From assembly GCA_017163975.1 (NCBI GenBank), contig JAFFSR010000017.1, forward strand, positions 744,001 to 808,000: a DNA stretch of 64,000 bases. Direction: 5' to 3'. Under the pieces are notes generated by a model. The model saw only the letters and a list, made by a program, of their open reading frames with translations. It made no database searches and was not told the origin of the DNA. How positions within the stretch are numbered: position 1 is the first letter of the stretch; every line of letters begins with the position of its first letter. The position numbers were made by a program, and so were the translations under genes. This document shows positions 44,516-55,604 of this stretch, piece by piece. The stretch is from Anastatus disparis (Eukaryota; Arthropoda; Insecta; Hymenoptera; Eupelmidae).

Positions 44516-45655
44516 TGTAACGAGGATAGCAAATTATACATATACTGTATATCAGTATACTTCTGTCTCTCTCCTCGTTGTGAGTCGCACAGCCTATTGT
44601 AAGCTTTTATGCTTACTTTATGTGTATAAGAGTGAGACAGAGAGTGGATATTTCATCGTCTTGCGTGGCTGACGGTTAGTGAAGGCGCGCGCAAGACACG
44701 ACGAGGAGACTCGAGCGAGATACGAGAGCGAACGCGTCGTGAAGCCAGTTCGCCGCCATGAATTCTCTTGCTGTGCGTGCTTGAGCGTCCGTTAGTATTT
44801 TGTTAAATAGAAAATCGCCATCTTGTGAGGATTGCACTGTGATTATTGTACAGACAATCATCAGTATCTAGCTGTTTGCTGCTTTCGACAAAATTCTTCT
44901 CGAGAACTTTACAAAGGGCACGAGTGAGATAGAAAGCTGCACCGTGTGCATCCGGTGCCGCATCAAATAGATCTCGCAGGTGATCCATAGGTGAAGAGAA
45001 GCTCTGACCTAGACGTCGGCATAAAATGTAAGTCTGCAGACTTTAACGTGTCTTAGTTTTCTTTTTGTATTGCTTTTCGAACTTGCGGCGTAAGAGACTG
45101 TCGTCCGCGTCGACGCGTTGCGTTGTAGGTTGGGTTAGGCCTTATTTTCTTTATGTACCAAGAATGTGTAATTCTACTTTTAATACGTCATTATTTATTT
45201 TATATATCTACTTTTCATTGTATTAAATTCTAATAAGTTGATTAAATAAAGTAAAGTAAAATCAAGGTTGAATTCAATTATTAAGTAGAGTATGATCTTA
45301 TTTCCTTGCTAATTATATATCATCTTATTCCCGTGTCACAAATAAAATTGAATACATTCTTTCTTAATCAACGCTATTTAATAGAGTTCTCGGGTACACG
45401 CCGTGGGTTTCGTCGTACCAGACGTCCGGGAGGCAGAGCTTCAAAGCGAAGTTCTGCAATAGTATTAAATATTGTTTAACTGATTTTCTTTGTCAGAAAT
45501 AGATAGACGAAGTAGATCGGCGGTATTGAATTATGCTGATCGACTATAAACCGAAAGTCAGTTATTTAACGGTAAGTGCACGTGTACTTAAAGAGAGTAC
45601 ACGTGAAACCCACAAATATATTTAATTTGTTTATTTAAATATATTCCCCGTTACA
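44516..45655. mobile_element. Solo LTR, 1,140 bp
   Basis: It begins TGTAACGAGGATAGC and ends CCCCGTTACA. AATT is present on both sides (44,512-44,515; 45,656-45,659), and segment A shows the same locus without it (TTTAAATTAAAC at about 13,562). TGT…ACA ends with a 4-bp duplication fit an LTR retrotransposon reduced to one LTR by recombination. It is GC-richer than its surroundings (44,640-45,130). Possible poly(A) signals AATAAA lie near 45,246 and 45,342. Minus-strand frames at 44,676-44,988 are not convincing genes. Confidence 0.82.
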
Positions 45656-45713
45656 AATTAAACAAATTAGTTCATGACTCCGATGAACCTATCTTTTTTC
45701 AACAATAGAATGT

Positions 45714-45980
45714 TTGTTGGTGCAAAAAAACAGTGTAATTGATTACATTTCTTTACATTACGGAGAGGATTTTGAATTGAATTGCTTTAAAAATTACTAT
45801 TGTTTTACTTATGACCATAATAGACAGCATATTACTTCGAACCCAGAGATACTTCATATTGAATTATTATTCAATACATTTATAAATATTTGTAATCGCA
45901 TTAAAAACATTTCTTTAAATATTGATTGTTTGATAGAAAGGCTGTGTTATGATGAGAAACTTTTAAATACTTTCATTTAA
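45714..45980 (+). CDS. Unrecognised 88-codon open frame
   Basis: Begins where segment B similarity fades. The predicted peptide (HYGEDFELNCFKNYYCF near the start, NICNRIKNISLNIDCL later) is less biased than the low-complexity frames nearby but shows no motif I recognise. No start context, partner exon or repeat copy supports it. It could be a worn fragment of a mobile-element gene or chance. Confidence 0.2.
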   Translation: MLVQKNSVIDYISLHYGEDFELNCFKNYYCFTYDHNRQHITSNPEILHIELLFNTFINICNRIKNISLNIDCLIERLCYDEKLLNTFI

Positions 45981-46296
45981 TGAATGTTTAGATGCGTAGC
46001 AGTTAAAAGTAGAAAAAAATCTGTTTCTTAAAAGTTTTTGCTTTTCATTGGGGATGTTATCTGAAAAGTTAATAAATAATGATCTTTTTGAAACGCAGAT
46101 GGATTAAAAAGTATTATAATGGATTTTAGAAAGATCTAAACGTATGAGAACAAATATTAGTACATTATGATGCAAGTGACAAATTGCCTATCATGGCACG
46201 AAGTGTATTAGCACCTGAGTGAAGCAAGGGTGATAATTCAGGTCGTGCAATATAGGCAATTTATACTAAGAGTATCATACGATTTTTTAAAACACT
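45981..46296. repeat. Spacer with a 100-bp hairpin
   Basis: AAATTGCCTATCATGGCACG at about 46,181 pairs with CGTGCAATATAGGCAATTT at about 46,244. It is GC-richer than its surroundings. No gene. Confidence 0.6.
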
Positions 46297-47511
46297 CCCC
46301 GTCAAAAACGTTTAGCTAAAAAAATTAGCTAAAAATATAGCTAAAAATGCAGCTAAAAATACAGCTATATTTAGCTGGAATATAGCTATATTTATCTGGA
46401 TTTTTTAGGTAAAAATCCAGTTATTTTTTAGGTAAAAATCCAGTTAATATTTTGAGTCTCTTGTAACAGCGGAAAATATAACTGTATTTTCAGCTGTATT
46501 TTTAGCTGTATTTTCAACTGTATTTTTAGCTAATTTTTTGAGCTAATCGTTTTTGATGAGGCGAACAATAGCTGATAATATAGCTATATTTTCAGCTATA
46601 TTTTTAGCTGTATTTTTAGCTTAAATTATTTTATAATTTCACGGAATAATAACTCGTTAGTTATTTTCCTGTAAAAGAAAGTTCCAAAAATGAGGTAAAC
46701 CTCGTAGTGTCGGCTCTCCGAAGATCGAAGAGCTACATTTTGGCACAAAGTATCTTGCTCTTTTATACCTATGGCCTCAAAATTTCTTAATGGAATCGTA
46801 AAATTTAGAGATCCGCCACCTAGCGACGTGAAGTGAACTTACCTGCCTTTAATTATTGATTAATGCTTGTCGCAAGGTGGCGTTTCTCTAAATTTTACGA
46901 TTCCATCGACAAATTTTAAGGACACAGGTATAAAAGAGCAAGATACTTTGTGCCAAAACGCAGAAGCTCTTCGATCTTCGGAGAGCTGACACTAAGAGTT
47001 TCACCTCATTTTTGGAACTTTCTTTTACAGGAAAATAACTAACGAGTTATTATTCCGTGAAATTATAAAATAATTTAAGCTAAAAATACAGCTAAAAATA
47101 TAACTGAAAATTTAGCTATATTATCAGCTATTGTTATCCTCGTCGAAAACGATTAGCTCAAAAAATGAGCTAATGAGTAAAAATACAGTTAAAAATACAG
47201 CTAAAAATATAGCTGAAAATATAGCTATATTATCAGCTATTGTTCGCCTCATCAAAAACGATTAGCTCAAAAAATTAGCTAAAAATACAGTTGAAAATAC
47301 AGCTAAAAATACAGCTGAAAATACAGTTATATTTTCCGCTGTTACAAGAGACTCAAAATATTAACTGGATTTTTACCTAAAAAATAACTGGATTTTTACC
47401 TAAAAAATCCAGATAAATATAGCTATATTCCAGCTAAATATAGCTGTATTTTTAGCTGCATTTTTAGCTATATTTTTAGCTAATTTTTTTAGCTAAACGT
47501 TTTTGACGGGG
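46297..47511. mobile_element. 1.2-kb foldback made of AGCTAAAAATA units
   Basis: Ends CCCCGTCAAAAACGTTTAGC and GCTAAACGTTTTTGACGGGG. The outer 350 bp of each arm is a chain of 10-12-bp AGCTAAAAATA(C/T) and AGCTGAAAATA units. The inner 200 bp carries a conserved stretch (AAAGTTCCAAAAATGAGGT, TCCGAAGATCGAAGAGCT, ATAAAAGAGCAAGATA and complements). The centre lies near 46,860. A second, internal end-like motif AAAACGATTAGCTCAAAAAA occurs in both arms. No clear target duplication was found (ACACT against CTTAC). Confidence 0.85.
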
Positions 47512-47885
47512 CTTACTAGCATAAATCCGCTGTTACGCCGGTCCGTAGCATTAGCAGTGTAATTATGCACCGTGCGGTTATTACCGAGCGTAGCAAGTCT
47601 GAGAAGCACGGTGAAATAATGGACTACTTATGACACGGCTAGGTGTGACATAAATGCAGATCGATGCTATCTCAGTGCTATAAAATTACATTATTTGCCG
47701 AAGATAGATAAGTATTCGTAAAAAGAAAATGAAAATAACATTGAATCCATTAAAAAAATTAAATTTTTTTCTTATTAAAATATAGAATTATGTATTTATT
47801 TTTGATAATTTTTAAATTAAACTAAGAATCATAGAAGTTTTGAAGAAGCTTATAATTAAAATTTGTTTAAATATACGAAATAATT
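47512..47885. repeat. Spacer with a GC-richer hairpin
   Basis: CACCGTGCGGTTATTACC and GCACGGTGAAATAATGG at 47,568-47,624 form a hairpin around CGAGCGTAGCAAGTC. The remainder is the presumed 3' flank of the transposase on the minus strand. Confidence 0.5.
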
Positions 47886-50671
47886 TCAATCTTCATCACT
47901 GTCTTCGTCTATGACTGGATCAATGTCTGAAGTAGAAAATATTTCAGAAAGAGCTGTCACTGGTTTGATTATTCTTGATTTATATCTAGTATTACTGAGG
48001 TAATAAATAACGGCTGCTATGTGAGAACAGGAGCCGACTGTCCGTAAACCATTAGCACAGTCGCAGGTATGGCGCAAAATGCCTCCATAGCCAATTGAGT
48101 TAGATTTGTATTCTATATAACATTTATAAGTTTTTTTGTTTCTTTGTCTTGATCTTACTAAGACTTTAATAATATTAGGAGTCAGTTTGATACACTCTAA
48201 ATTGATATTATCTGAATCATCTAATAACTCAGCCAAATAACATATGGCTTGACCTAACTGATAAGTTCCTGAAAAAAAATTTCAAGATCTCTTTCTGTCA
48301 TCTCTGGAAAATCGATGATTTCTTGAGAGGTTAGCTTAGTGGTTGTAGAGCTACGTTTAGACCATCCCGCTGACTCTGCTTCAACTGCTAAGGTATTTTC
48401 CTCTTTATTATAATTCAACATTCTGTCAATGATTATATCTTGTAATCCATCTTCATTTTGATTGCAGTTTAATTGTTTACCAAATCGATTATTAAGAAAA
48501 CACGCAGTTCTGCAATACAAACCAATTTTTGGTAAAAGTTTGTTATTAATTTGATGATTGAGAAGCTTATATTTTTTTTCAAGATTCCATGAATGGCTTC
48601 TACTACCCACCTTAATTTCGTAACGTAACGAGATAGATTCGCCTCAGATGTAGTGAGGTTAGGTCTCGGTCCTATTAAGGCAGGCATAAGAACCTTGAAA
48701 CCAAGTTCTTTTAAATAAAGAACTACGTCCCTACATCCTCTATCTACAATACAAATATCAATTTTCTTCATAATACTCCTTATTCTATTAGGGTCATTCA
48801 TCACTTTCTTCATAATGCTCGCATCGTTTTCAGTGGCTAAAAATGGACCAGGAAGATCTGCAATATAACCATCTGTAGTACAAATGGTGAATGGCTTACA
48901 TAAATGATAATTTTTATGACCTGATTTATTACATATTGCTAATAAGTTACATAAAAACTTAAATATGTATTTTCATAATTTCATTGATAAAAAATTGCAC
49001 AAAATGGTGGCGAAATATTTGCGTTTGATTATTAGTGTTTGAGAAAAATTTGAATTTTTATTATCACTCGTACGACTAATACCGATTTTTGATTACCCCA
49101 TATAGAAATAATTTTTGTAAATAATTGTCAATAACATTAAATTACTGTTAAGAACTGTAAAGTACTGTACTGTAAAAAATTGAAAATAATTATAAATAAT
49201 TATAAATACCTATAGGTAAATAATATTTATAGATAAATAAAAATAAATTATTTACGAATTTATGATTTTAAAAATATTAATAATAGTAAATAATTGTAAA
49301 TAACTGTAAAAAATTGAAAATAGCTGTAAATAATACTAAATAACTGTAACTGCTATTTATGTCTCAATTCTAAAATTTTTTAACAATCATCTACAGTTAT
49401 TTACAGATAATCACAGAAATTATTTTCATATGAGATGTAATTGAAGAAAGAATAACATATTATTTTAAAAAGATAATATTTATATATGAATATTTATATT
49501 TAAATAGTCTAATTATTTATGATTTTAAGTTTATATCCAATAATGATTAAGCAGTTATTAAAATAAAAAATTACATTACAAACCTGAATACGACTTTCGT
49601 TGATAATCATTATTTCTGCTTTTCTCATGGCGAAGATAAGTTCCATCAAAAACCAAAGCAAGCTCGTTAGTTAAATTAAAAAGTTTTTTTTGCATAAATA
49701 GAGGTATGATTATCAATAAGATCCTCTCTCACAAGATTCTTTACTTCAAAGTGACAAGGTAAGACGTCTTTTGCAAATGAATTTAACACTGACTCACAAA
49801 AATGTGATACTTGAATTTCAGAATCAATTTCGAAAATTGATGCAATAAAATTATTTGATGATGCAGTTCGTAATTTAAATAGAAATATAACTAGAGCCTG
49901 CATTACATTTCTGGAGCTTGATGTTCTCATTGAAACTAGTAATGACCTTATCTTTTGTAATTGAACATTCGTAAAACTCGTAAAAGTAAATATTTGTTTA
50001 TCGCTAAGCTCTAAAGATTTAACTTTATCTAAAAACGTTTTTGAAGCTGATTCTGCTATTTTAGTTAAAAATAAATATATTTCATCTTTAGTTAAGAAAC
50101 TTGTGCTACTGTATACTTGTGTCAACTTCAATTCATCTTCATAAAATCGTTTCTTGATTAAGTGACTGTTGCATACTCGATTTCCACTAGGAATAAAAAT
50201 ACGCAATCCACTGAAGCACTGTAATCTAGCGTCGATTGGAATAATAGTTAAATTATGTTTTCCTTTGCAAATACAACATAATCGATGCGTGGAAATAGTT
50301 CTTTTAATTGGCAGCTCAATGGTATGTTCTTGTTCTTTAGGTTCATTCAAAACTACCTCAAAAACACTTCCTGAACTTTGAGATAGGCTGGAAGATTATG
50401 AAGATGATTTCAAACTCATAGGGTCATTTTCAATCTGTTCACTAGTTGAAGGTTCTATTGCATCCGGAGTGAGAGTTTCTTTTGTACCAAAAAAAACAAG
50501 TCTTCTACACCTGTCACAAAGTTTATAACCAGCATCAACACTAATGTTTAACTGATCACTAACACCTTCAACCTCATGTACCGTATTAATAATTTTTACT
50601 TGAGTTGACAGTTTTCTTACATTACAGAGGCATTTGCAGCATTGATCGGTTATATTGTAATCATTCATCAT
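47886..50671 (-). pseudogene. DDE transposase with zinc-finger head and SWIM tail, two exons, about 707 codons
   Basis: Exon 1 is 50,671-49,584, exon 2 is 48,920-47,886. The 663-bp intron has CAG|GTTTGTAATG and ATCAG|GTCAT borders and the phase matches. The head has two cysteine motifs (CCKCLC…LCDRCRRL, then LCCICKG…RVCNSH). The catalytic domain follows: FDGTYLRH with the first Asp at about residue 345, CIVDRGCRD with the second, and KLRWVVEAIHG with the Glu. This resembles the DDE_Tnp_4 group found in Harbinger/IS5-like eukaryotic transposases. The C-terminus carries a SWIM finger (CDCANGL…GSCSHI) and an acidic end DEDSDED. Defects: in-frame TAA at 50,398-50,396, one extra base in the A/T run at 49,684-49,691, and one missing base each at 48,572-48,579 and 48,272-48,279. 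TIRs of the parent element were not found. Confidence 0.78.
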
Positions 50672-52039
50672 TAAAGGAGATACTGAAATTAAAAATATTA
50701 AGGATATTTATAAATTATAATTTTTTTTCTTACACTCATACACATGTATATATATATATATATATATCTCTTTTGTGAAAATCATGATAAAAATTATATA
50801 AAAGAAAATTATCTGTTTCATAACAATTATAAGAAAAATTATTGATTTGAAAATATAAGTTTTCAGTTACAGTATGAACCTGTGATTAAGCATATCCTTA
50901 TAATGTAATTATGTTACGTACAATTTCTAAAATAATAATATATTTGCACAAGATTATTTCAAGCAAATATAAAGAAGATTTTAATTTTATTTAACATATA
51001 CATATATATGTGTGTATGTATAAATAATAATTATATCTAGGAATATATTTTTGAAAACATTAATCAAACATATGATTTACATTCCAAACATTTATTATTA
51101 CTATTTTATAAAATACATATTTGCTTACATTGTTTATAGTTAATATTTACAAACGCATAAAAAATACAGAAGGCATCAGTTGGTATATTGCTTGTTAGTA
51201 TAGGTTAATTACAATTATTTCTCCATAGTCATAATTTGTGACCTTTGTGCGAATGTAAATATTGACTATTAATACTTTGGATATGTTTACAATAATAAAT
51301 GTCTAGAAAATAGATTAACTGTTTCATTAGTTTTAAAAGATAAAATTTTGATCTAAAAATATAAGTTTTCGGTTGTAAGTTTTGGAGTTAAATTCAGCTT
51401 GTACCTTTTAATTGTTAAGGTATTCTTGATCGCAATTGTGACTGTGTACAAAAACATTTAATCTACATTTCATATATGACATTTATAAAAATGAAAGTAT
51501 ATGAATAAACGCATTTGTTTTGTTAAATGTTATTTAAACATACAATTAATACTCTTTATTTATTATTCTATTGTATAAAAGAATGTGCTATTGAAGTAAT
51601 ATTGAATATATATTAGTTTTTATTACTTACAATTATAAGTTAACCAATCGTAAAACCATTATATATACATATATTTAGTTTTTAATGTTGCAATTATAAT
51701 TAAAAAAATTTTATAATGATTTAAAAAATAAATCCATTTTGCACAAATTAAATCTGTTGACTACATTCAGTGTTTTTACTAATACATGTGTATATACATT
51801 GGGTCCATGAACTTGAGCCTCAATCATATTTATGTTGTAAGCTAATTCTAGACAAATATTTTAAGTTATTTTATAATTATATGGTACACTGAAAAAAAAA
51901 CCCGAAGCCAGCGCTGCGAAGTTAATCTGAGCGGTTGCATGCGAACAACATTCGAAGCGAGTGATTACAGAAAATCGTAATGTATGAATGCGTAACCATG
52001 TCGCTGTAAATAATTACGACTTTCTGTGTAAACGATTAC
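50672..52039. other. AT-rich spacer, 5' flank of the transposase
   Basis: No gene, foldback or satellite was recognised in 50,672-51,890, apart from a short TA tract at 50,746-50,767. From 51,895 the base composition rises (AACCCGAAGCCAGCGCTGCG), leading into the next structure. Confidence 0.45.
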
Positions 52040-52869
52040 GCTAATCCGAGCAGAGCGCCACAACTGTGTTGCGAGCACGCTTGCTCCGACTCTCCGGCAT
52101 CGCGCGTGCAGAAAGCCGAAACCAAGCACTGCGGCAGAGCTGCGAGCTTGCTTGCTCCGACTCTCTGGCATCGCGCGTGCAGAAAGCCGAGACCAAGCAC
52201 AGCGGCAGAGCTGCGAGCACGCTCTCTTTGACTCTGTGGCATTTCTCATGCAGAAAGCCGAGACCAAGGGTAACGACAGAGTTACAGGCTCGCTCACTTT
52301 GAATTTCTGAACATTGACGTACCAAAAGCGAGGCCAAGCACTCTAAACGTTAAAAATTTACATTTAAAAAAGCAAAATTTCTTTTTCTTTTCTTTTTTTG
52401 TAAGTTTTAACACTTTATGTGAAGTATAATTTATTTAAGTAAAATTCTATAATATTATAAAAATTGAATTTTATTTCATAAAATTTTGTTTAAAATGTTT
52501 CTTAACTTAAAAATTGATGTGATATTTTACTTTTACCATTATTCGCCTGAGCATATTAATGTAATAATGTAAATTTATAATTTTGATTTATTTTTAAATT
52601 TTTATGTTTTTTTAGCGAAAACATTTTGGTTCGTTTTTGATCAATATGTTTACTTTTCAATTAAATAAATCTCATTTTACTCCAAAGCTATAGAAGAATT
52701 GATGAATGTACTTAGAACCGGTATATACTTTTTATATCGTTATAAACTTTAAGAAAGTATAAAATTACATTCATCCCTACTCAATTGAATAAATATTATA
52801 TATAAAATATTATAATAAATATCATTTTCTTAAAAATACGTTAAACAATTAACAAATGCAATTTAATAA

Positions 52870-52870
52870 G

Positions 52871-52928
<58 letters not shown>
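52870..52928. repeat. TA microsatellite
   Basis: A pure TA tract of about 57 bp inside the spacer of the 2.2-kb inverted repeat. Confidence 0.95.
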
Positions 52929-52933
<5 letters not shown>

Positions 52934-53209
52934 TATAAAAGATAAAAGAAATAACGCTACTACTTTTTTGAAATTATTGAATTTAAAATTGGAACTACGA
53001 CCCAAAAATCAATAGTAAATATCTTCCCCCAACGCCAAGCAAACTCCATTTGTATGCGAAATTTGTAACAATACAATAATATAGTTTATAAAGAATAAGT
53101 CAATAATGACTACTTATAAATACCTAAAGAATTTTTTTTCAAATTACTTTGAACTTTCTGAGTTTCAATATGTCCTAATAAATCTATAAATATAAAAAAA
53201 ATAAGAAGG

Positions 53210-53668
53210 GAGAGCCACGGTGGCTCAGGGGCTAGAACATCCGACTCTCACCCAGAGGGCCGGGGTTCGAGTCCCGGTGAGGGCGGGATTTTTTCCATTT
53301 TTAATTAAAAGTGGAGAATTTTTCGGACTCATTGACACCGTGGTGGACCACCTCCGAATGATTTTCCGCGGTTTTAACAAAAATCGCAGATAATTATTCG
53401 AGGGTCGGTAAGGCAGAATGCGACTGCTCCACTACTATAGTTGAGCCGGAACGTTCTGCCGGGTTGGTGTGAGCTCTCGATGCGCTTAAAAGGATGGGTA
53501 GAGCGAGTCTCCCCGCCTGAGTAGGCCTGCACGGGTACGCAAACACCTTCCGGGGTAAAAAGGTATGGATTCGAACGCGAAAACACCGGAACACATAGGT
53601 GGTCGAGGTGTCCCGTAAAAAGGTTGGAGAACCTGTACGGGTATGGAACTTGAAAGATAAAGATAAAG
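53210..53668 (+). repeat. Complete tRNA-derived SINE with 12-bp target duplication
   Basis: AAAATAAGAAGG is repeated exactly at 53,198-53,209 and 53,669-53,680. The head has an A box (GTGGCTCAGGGGCTAGAA) and a canonical B box (GGTTCGAGTCC). The GC-rich body continues through CCGTGGTGGACCACC and GTGTCCCGTAAAAAGGTTGG to a tail of GATAAA repeats. The poly(A)-free, short-repeat tail suggests mobilisation by a CR1/L2- or RTE-like partner. Minus-strand frames at 53,374-53,594 are shadows. Confidence 0.9.
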
Positions 53669-54226
53669 AAAATAAGAAGGATTAAAATAAAGTTAAAATC
53701 AATTCAAAGGTATAAAAGCACTAATAATCGCACAAATAAGGTATTAAAAATAAATCAAAATTATAAATTTACATTATTACATTAATATACTCAGGCGAAT
53801 AATGGTAAAAGTAAAATATCACATCAATTTTTAAGTTAAGAAACATTTTAAACAAAATTTTATGAAATAAAATTTAATTTTTATAATATTATAGAATTTT
53901 ACTTAAATAAATTATACTTCACATAAAGTGTTAAAACTTACAAAAAAAGAAAAGAAAAAGAAATTTTGCTTTTTTAAATGTAAATTTTTAACGTTAAGAG
54001 TGCTTGGCCTCGCTTTTGGTACGTCAATGTTCAGAAATTCAAAGTGAGTGAGCCTGTAACTCTGCCGTCAAAGAGAGCGTGCTCGCAGCTCTGCCGCTGT
54101 GCTTGGTCTCGGCTTTCTGCACGCGCGATGCCAGAGAGTCGGAGCAAGCAAGCTCGCAGCTCTGCCGCAGTGCTTGGTTTCGGCTTTCTGCACGCGCGAT
54201 GCCGGAGAGTCGGAGCAAGCTCGTGG

Positions 54227-54568
54227 TCGTATGATTGTCTAGGTAACATCCTAGTTATCCTACATAGAGTTTGTACTCGGATTGCAGTCAGGTGATTGCG
54301 CGTAACTATAAAACGAGTTGGGCTAGAAACCGTCGATTGCGCTCTGTGCCAGGGGATTGCTCAAGGTGTAGTGAGCAAGTATACGAAATGCACTCCTAGT
54401 CCTAAGCATGCGCGTTCGCGATTTGCTTGAACCGAGATAGAAATTAGCCAGATTATTGTAACTTGATCTGTAAAGAATAGAAACTAGCCAGATTATGATA
54501 ACTTGATTGATAAAGAACAGAAAGAAACATGTAAACTTGATGCGTAAATGCGTATTAAAGCCTGTTTA
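54227..54568 (+). promoter_or_regulatory. Promoter-like, LTR-like GC-richer stretch
   Basis: AACTATAAAACGAGTTGGGC at 54,304 looks like a TATA box. Downstream, two 40-bp copies of AACTAGCCAGATTAT…AACTTGAT occur at 54,440-54,520. The segment resembles the U3/R part of an LTR, but no LTR ends were found. Confidence 0.3.
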
Positions 54569-55604
54569 AGAGTCCGCTGTATCTCTGTCCTTTTCTAATT
54601 GAAGAATTGACTTTTTTCCCAAAATTAGCAACAAGAGGCAAAAATAAAGAGATGATTTCGATGTGTTTAATAAAATGTAATATTTTCTTTAAATAGTATG
54701 AATTAATTTTATTGCTTCGTTTTTAAGAAAAGTTGGAATAACTTAAAAAAATTAGAAATTAGTGTCAAATAATGGGATTTTCAAGTTATTCCAACTTTTC
54801 TTGAAAATAAAGCAGTGGAATTAAATTATTCTTATCAGAGAAAATATTGCTTTCTATTACACGAATTGAAACCATCTCTTTATTTCTGCCTGTAGCTATT
54901 AGTTTTTATAAAAAATAAATTTTAAATAGATTCGGTAAAACAGGTAACTGTGTCGGTATACAGCTGAATCTTAAGTGTAAAACTAAGAACAACGTTATTT
55001 TCCGTTTGTTTCAGACTGTCGAATCCTGATGAAGCAGTTAATTAAAGACTACTTTATTTATATTCAATATTAACTTCACTTTATTTTCTACTTTTGTTAT
55101 TTTACTTAAGAATATATCAATTTGTCATCTTAATTATATGCTTTCTTTATTCCAATTACCCTTCCTCACGAATCCTGAAACGCTGAAGCTTCTGGCACCC
55201 TAACTGTAATTAGTAACTTTGTTACAAATTAGAGCATCGATTTAATACTTAATATTTTATAAATATGCTTTGAGGTTATGAAGTTTAAATCTTATTCTGT
55301 CTTTATCTCTCTTATAAGAAAAATAGACCAATGAGACAATCATTACTTGCGTTACATTTATGAACACGAACCTAAAGATTGAATTTATGGACCCAACTCA
55401 AGTAATAATTGTTACGTGTCACTTGCTTCATAACCAACGTAAACAATACGAAGGACCCCAATCCCGCTGATATCACTACATAGAAGATTGCATAAGCAAG
55501 ATAGCTTTTTTTAATACGCAATGGGGCTTTCTTTTCATTTTTCGTTAAAGTTATTTGTTTTTGCAAAAACTTAATTCTTCGATTAGAAAAGGACGGAGAT
55601 GCGT
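54569..55604. repeat. 1-kb inverted repeat with 40-bp arms
   Basis: ATCTCTGTCCTTTTCTAATT at 54,572 pairs with GATTAGAAAAGGACGGAGAT at 55,579-55,598 and the pairing continues into GAAGAATT / AATTCTTC. Inside is a 260-bp hairpin at 54,634-54,893 (AAGAAAAGTTGGAATAACTT / AAGTTATTCCAACTTTTCTT). Target duplications were not resolved. Confidence 0.65.
55372..55566 (-). CDS. Unrecognised frame with one predicted membrane segment
   Basis: A minus-strand frame of at least 64 codons (open upstream to about 55,640) has a basic stretch KKAPLRIKKSYLAYA followed by about 20 hydrophobic residues (IFYVVISAGLGSFVLFTLVM) and ends at a stop. It has no ATG start and overlaps the right arm of an inverted repeat. 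It may be a chance frame or an exon remnant. Confidence 0.15.
   Translation of the reverse strand: MQKQITLTKNEKKAPLRIKKSYLAYAIFYVVISAGLGSFVLFTLVMKQVTRNNYYLSWVHKFNL

Larger units (their letters stand above)
42790..45735 (+). repeat. Segment B (paralogue of segment A) with the end of a 2-kb repeat copy
   Basis: Starts with CAGATCTCACATGAGAG and TTTTCAGTAGATATG, the right end of the 2.1-kb family. It then runs collinear with 10,849-13,640, lacking the 850-bp insertion and carrying a solo LTR. It holds the second copy of the A/B SINE (42,915-43,190) and the TGTTTAAAACTG field (43,195-43,560). The phenylalanine/isoleucine-rich minus-strand frame at 44,251-44,475 is not a gene. Confidence 0.8.
52040..54226. 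mobile_element. 2.2-kb inverted repeat with GC-rich 70-bp units
   Basis: The arms (about 52,068-52,640 and 53,736-54,226) pair along their whole length, including TGAACATTGACGTACCAAAA / TTTTGGTACGTCAATGTTCA. The outer part of each arm consists of about 70-bp units with GCATCGCGCGTGCAGAAAGC and AAGCAC…GCGGCAGAGCTGCG: three in the left arm, two in the right, which lacks one unit. Arms are otherwise nearly identical. Arginine/alanine-rich frames on both strands at 51,965-52,337 and 54,031-54,295 come from these GC-rich units and are not genes. The centre contains a TA tract and a SINE. Confidence 0.83.

Noticed and set aside
53210..53285. tRNA gene at the head of the SINE
   Set aside because: The A and B boxes are good, but the sequence continues as a SINE body and is flanked by a target duplication, so it is a SINE and not a functional tRNA.
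51965..54295. Several overlapping arginine/alanine-rich frames on both strands
   Set aside because: GC-rich 70-bp units lack stop codons by composition; the same words appear in three frames and both arms.
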